Source: an uncultured Christensenellaceae bacterium (GTDB lineage: Bacteria; Bacillota; Clostridia; Christensenellales; Pumilibacteraceae). From it: a DNA stretch of 64,000 nt. Under the pieces are notes generated by a model. That model was not told the DNA's origin. It did no database searches and saw only the letters and a program-made list of their open reading frames with translations. The DNA lies in the NCBI GenBank assembly GCA_910587445.1, contig CAJULE010000007.1, forward strand, positions 1-64,000, given 5' to 3'. Shown one piece after another: positions 61,184 through 64,000 of the stretch; the stretch's first letter is position 1, and every line of letters begins with the position of its first letter. The position numbers and the translations under genes were made by a program.

Positions 61184-61758
61184 ATTGTTTTTTCGCGATA
61201 CTCAACCGCTTAAAGTATATAAACAGGTGGGGGCTCATGCACGGCGTGCGCAGCGAAAACGTCATGGAGCACAGCGCGATCGTCGCAATGCTCGCACACA
61301 GTCTTGCCGCACTCGAAAACAAGCTTTCGGGCACAGAGTACGACCCGGCTCGCGCCGCGCTTTTGGGACTTTATCACGAGGCGGCGGAAGCTCTGACCGG
61401 CGATTTGCCCACTCCCGTCAAGTATTATAATGCGTCCATCACTGCCGCATATAAGGAAATAGAGCGCGGGGCGGAAGAGCGCATAACAAGGTCGGTACCT
61501 CTTAAGCTCGAAGGCGAGCTTAAGGGCTATATCTCGCAGGATAAGACGGAGCGCGAAAGCGCGGTGGTCAAGGCGGCGGATAAAATAGCCGCGCTCATCA
61601 AGTGCCGCGAGGAGCTCAAGGCAGGCAATACGGAGTTCGCTGGCGCGGAAAAGTCGACGCTTGCGGAGCTCGAAAGATCTCCCTTGAAAAGCGTAAAGTA
61701 TTTTTTGGACGAGATGCTGCCGGCATACGATCTGACGCTCGACGAGCTTCAACAATAG
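61180..61758 (+). CDS. YfbR-like HD-domain 5'-nucleotidase
   Basis: 192 residues. HD-domain metal ligands: His in MHGVRSENVMEHSAIVAMLAH, the HD-like pair in YHEAAEALTGDLPTPVKYYN, and Asp in VKAADKIAALIKC. This matches the YfbR family of dNMP 5'-nucleotidases, with the conserved LTGDLPTPVKY. Note HE in place of the strict HD pair, which is normal for this family. The ATG overlaps the transketolase stop, so expression is coupled. Confidence 0.92.
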   Translation: MNCFFAILNRLKYINRWGLMHGVRSENVMEHSAIVAMLAHSLAALENKLSGTEYDPARAALLGLYHEAAEALTGDLPTPVKYYNASITAAYKEIERGAEERITRSVPLKLEGELKGYISQDKTERESAVVKAADKIAALIKCREELKAGNTEFAGAEKSTLAELERSPLKSVKYFLDEMLPAYDLTLDELQQ

Positions 61759-61759
61759 T

Positions 61760-61886
61760 CCAAACGGCTTATATACTTCGCGAATACGGACTGCGTTCGG
61801 CGTTTGCCTCAGTCATGTACGCCTAAGTACACTCCCGTCGGCGTATGCCGACAGCTGTCCGTCTCGCTCGCATCTAAGCCGTTTGG
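61760..61886 (+). repeat. Nested palindromic element after yfbR-like gene (copy 4)
   Basis: Outer arms CCAAACGGCTTA (61760-61771) and exact complement (61875-61886); middle arms ACGGAC (61786-61791) and GTCCGT (61857-61862); inner arms TCGGCGT / ATGCCGA. Core GTAC-GCCTAA-GTAC at 61817-61830, then ACTCCCGTCGG as in copy 3. It starts two bases after the stop codon. Confidence 0.9.
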
Positions 61887-61937
61887 TTTATCTGCGTTCA
61901 CAAATGTAATCCTATAAAAAGGAGTTTTAAGGCAGCG

Positions 61938-62116
61938 CCTTAAGTCGTTTAAAGGTGAGGGATTCAAAAGGGAGAGGAATAGCCGAAAATTCCTCTCCCT
62001 TTGTCTTTTTGGTTGCACCTTTTCGAAAAAAGGTGCAGTAACATTTTCCGCGGTTTTCAAAAAAGCGCAATTTCTTTTTCGAGCACCTTTTCAAAAAAAA
62101 GGTGCAATAGCTTTTT
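61938..62116 (+). repeat. Terminator-bearing repeat block (copy 2)
   Basis: Closely related to 48260-48415. Contains the long G/A-C/T hairpin and two GCACCTTTT / AAAAGGTGC hairpins in T-rich context, ending in AGCTTTTTG. Confidence 0.85.
61967..62002 (+). terminator. Terminator of the transketolase-yfbR unit
   Basis: AAAGGGAGAGGAAT / ATTCCTCTCCCTTT perfect 14-bp stem, followed by GTCTTTTT; same position in the repeat as at 48289. Confidence 0.85.
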
Positions 62117-62165
62117 GTGTACTTTGTCTACAATAAAACCGCCCTTATTGCTTATACTAACACAA

Positions 62166-63791
62166 ATGAAAAGACGAGAGGGAAAATTTACGGCATTTAT
62201 GAAGGGCGGTGCATTCTTCGCACTGTTGTGCCTTATTGCCAAAGGCATAGGCGCACTTTACCGCATACCGCTCACGAACATAATGGGCGCGGAGGGTATC
62301 GGATTGTACCAGATGGTATTTCCGCTTTACAGCGTGCTCCTCACCGTATCGGGCGGCGGACTTCCGAGCGCCATATCGAAAACGGTCTCGTCCTTTCATG
62401 CGAGCGGCAGGGAGGAGAACGCAAGGCGTACGCTCTACATCTCGCTTGCCGTGCTCACCGCCGCAGGCGCGGTCGGCTCGGCGCTGCTGTTCTTTTTCCG
62501 AGGACGGATAGCCGCGCTTCAGGGCAATCCCGACGCCGCCATAGCTTATGTGGGCATAGCCCCCGCAGTCGTGCTCGTATCGGTAATCTCGTGCTTTCGC
62601 GGCTATTTTCAGGGCAAGCTCGATATGCTTCCGAGCGGCATAAGCCAGGTGGTTGAACAGGTCGTAAAGATGATCGCGGGGCTCTTTCTTTGCTCGCGCC
62701 TACTGAAATACGGCGTGCCTTATGCGGCGCTCGGAGCTCTTCTCGGCGTATCGATCTCCGAGCTTGCCGCCTGCATGGTGCTTGTCGTTCAGTATGCGTT
62801 CGACGCCCGTCGGCGAAGAAAACGCACGTTTGTTTCTCTCGGCTCTTTTGCGCTCGAAGCGGCTTCGGATTTTACGGCGGAGCGATCGGAGCCCATGCGC
62901 TATCGCACTATATTAAGACGCGTGATCGCCGTCGCTCTTCCCGTGACGCTGGGTTCGCTCGTGCTTCCGCTTTCGTCCGTAATAGACAGCATACTCGTAA
63001 TAAACCTTTTGACGGCGCTCGGGGAGAGCGTGCCCATTGCGACGAAATACTACGGAATTTTAAACGGTCCCGTCGGCTCTCTCGTCAATATGCCCGTCGT
63101 GATAACCACCTCGCTTTCGGTAATGCTGCTTCCGAAAGTCGCAAGGCTGAGGGCGGCGAAAAAGGACGCGGGGGAGTGCGTCGAACGCTTCATGAGGATT
63201 TGCTTTCTCATTGCCCTTCCGTGCGCGCTCGCTTTGACTCTTTTTTCGCGCGACATTCTCGGCGTACTTTACCGCCGCACGCTTTCGCCCGAACTGCTCG
63301 GCGTGGGGAGCGCTCTTTTGCAAATAAGCTCGCTAACTGTGCTTTATATGAGTATTCTTCTGCCCGCTTCGTCCGTGCTTCAGGGGTGCGACAAGGCATA
63401 TAAACCTGCTCTCAATCTCCTGTTCGGCGCGTCGGTGAAAGCCGTGCTGACGATAGTGCTCATAAGAATTTCAGGCATAATCGGCGCCTCCGTGGCGACG
63501 GTTTCGTGCTTTGCTCTCACCTGTATCCTCGACGTTATAGCGATGAAAAAGGTCGTGGACGTGAGGCTGAAAATCCTTCGTATAGCGCTTTCGGGCGGTC
63601 TCGGCGGAGCGGCGTTTGCGTCTGTGGGCAAACTGCTCGCGCGGCTCTTTTCGGGCTTTCTGCCCGCGCCCGTAGCCCTTGTGGCGGCGCTCGTCATTGC
63701 CGCGCTTGTATATGCCGCCGTGATATTCCTTACGAGGGGCATAGAAAAGAGCGAAGTTCTTTCGCTTTCGGGCGGCGAAAAAAAGCGCTGA
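62166..63791 (+). CDS. SpoVB/MurJ-type lipid flippase (second copy)
   Basis: 541 residues from the ATG at 62166; upstream in-frame extension runs through the repeat block and is rejected. About 14 helices, with GGAFFALLCLIAKGIGALYRIPLTNIMGAEGIGLYQMVFPLYSVLLTVSGGGLPSAISKTVS, the classic SpoVB opening, and SCFRGYFQGKLDMLPSGISQVVEQVVK. It probably flips lipid-linked wall precursor across the membrane. It is only moderately similar to the flippase at 20389. No ribosome binding site is seen; TATACT ends eight bases before the ATG. Confidence 0.93.
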   Translation: MKRREGKFTAFMKGGAFFALLCLIAKGIGALYRIPLTNIMGAEGIGLYQMVFPLYSVLLTVSGGGLPSAISKTVSSFHASGREENARRTLYISLAVLTAAGAVGSALLFFFRGRIAALQGNPDAAIAYVGIAPAVVLVSVISCFRGYFQGKLDMLPSGISQVVEQVVKMIAGLFLCSRLLKYGVPYAALGALLGVSISELAACMVLVVQYAFDARRRRKRTFVSLGSFALEAASDFTAERSEPMRYRTILRRVIAVALPVTLGSLVLPLSSVIDSILVINLLTALGESVPIATKYYGILNGPVGSLVNMPVVITTSLSVMLLPKVARLRAAKKDAGECVERFMRICFLIALPCALALTLFSRDILGVLYRRTLSPELLGVGSALLQISSLTVLYMSILLPASSVLQGCDKAYKPALNLLFGASVKAVLTIVLIRISGIIGASVATVSCFALTCILDVIAMKKVVDVRLKILRIALSGGLGGAAFASVGKLLARLFSGFLPAPVALVAALVIAALVYAAVIFLTRGIEKSEVLSLSGGEKKR

Positions 63792-63890
63792 AAAAAATGA
63801 CGGGCGAGAATGAAAGAGCAAAAAGCACGAGAAAGGCTTAATGCGCCGCGGACGGGAAATGCGGAAATTCGTTCAATGTGAGATTAACGC

Positions 63891-63919
63891 TTGCTTTTTT
63901 TCTTAACGGGTGGTAAAAT
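63891..63919 (+). promoter_or_regulatory. serS promoter
   Basis: TTGCTT, 17-base spacer, TAAAAT, 40 bases before the ATG; the leader is too short for a T-box. Confidence 0.75.
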
Positions 63920-63959
63920 ATCAAGAGTAAAGATTCAAGGCAAGGAGAAAAGGTAAACT

Positions 63960-64000
63960 ATGTTGGACATGAAGTTTGTTGCGGAGAACGTCGAAGAAGT
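63960..64000 (+). CDS. serS: Seryl-tRNA synthetase, N-terminal fragment
   Basis: Only the first 13 full codons lie in the window: MLDMKFVAENVEE. This matches the near-universal SerRS start (MLDxKFVxENxE). AAGGAGAAAAGG precedes the ATG. The rest lies beyond the right edge. Confidence 0.8.
   Translation, partial: MLDMKFVAENVEE

Noticed and set aside
62001..62165. 55-residue N-terminal extension of the second flippase
   Set aside because: It would be translated from the hairpin-rich repeat block and does not resemble any flippase N-terminus.

Overview
The window looks like a chromosomal stretch from an anaerobic, spore-lineage Firmicute of class Clostridia. The basis is gene content: dnaX-ybaB-recR, a SpoIIQ-like M23 protein, two SpoVB/MurJ-type flippases, reverse rubrerythrin, a FabV-type enoyl reductase, pyruvate formate-lyase with its activase, an ECF transporter S component, and mostly AGGAG-type ribosome binding sites. 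A gut Christensenellales-like lineage would fit, but that is inference. Most genes are moderately GC-rich. The segment at about 31.7-34.2 kb, the GIY-YIG gene near 24.9 kb and the left edge (1-760) are visibly AT-richer and look acquired.

Layout. 0-7.7 kb: the tail of an unknown gene, a gene-free stretch, then a minus-strand pair made of a membrane protein and a surface protein of about 2,100 residues with ~205-residue repeats. 8.0-10.7 kb: a circularly permuted ATP-grasp / alpha-E / transglutaminase cassette. 10.7-13.4 kb: dnaX (apparently leaderless), ybaB, recR. 13.4-19.6 kb: small envelope proteins, initiator tRNA-fMet followed by three 111-bp tandem repeats, a methyltransferase and two adjacent Sel1-repeat proteins. 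19.6-26.5 kb: ECF S component, flippase, a secreted transglutaminase-like lipoprotein, a GIY-YIG gene amid short interspersed repeats, and a SpoIIQ-like peptidase. 26.5-30.5 kb: a metal/oxidative-stress cluster with CopA carrying a fused CopZ-like tail with its own ribosome binding site, a 20-cysteine small protein and reverse rubrerythrin. 30.5-34.2 kb: DUF2752/TM2 pair, an Xre-like regulator with repeated operator-like sites, and three AT-rich single genes. 34.2-38.5 kb: InlB-repeat metalloprotease-like protein, a degenerate amidase and fabV.

38.7-48.0 kb is a tightly overlapping five-gene operon: CtpE-like P-type ATPase, a family 2 glycoside hydrolase homologue lacking its acid/base Glu, pflB, pflA and galK. 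48.4-55.5 kb: fabZ, an AAA ATPase with an MIT-like N-terminal helical domain, a 1,223-residue repeat protein, recF and a NusG paralogue. 55.6-57.5 kb: TraX-like protein and a degenerate ABC-ATPase-like protein. 57.6-64 kb: phosphohexomutase, transketolase, a YfbR-like HD phosphohydrolase, a second flippase and the start of serS.

The most unusual structure is a family of four nested palindromes placed at or just after stop codons (dnaX, galK, the nusG paralogue, yfbR-like). All share a GTAC-N6-GTAC/T core, while their stems differ in sequence but keep pairing. Two of them are followed by a second shared block of terminator-like hairpins. Several genes (dnaX, the secreted transglutaminase, the second flippase) have a -10-like box only a few bases before the start codon and no Shine-Dalgarno, which suggests leaderless mRNAs.
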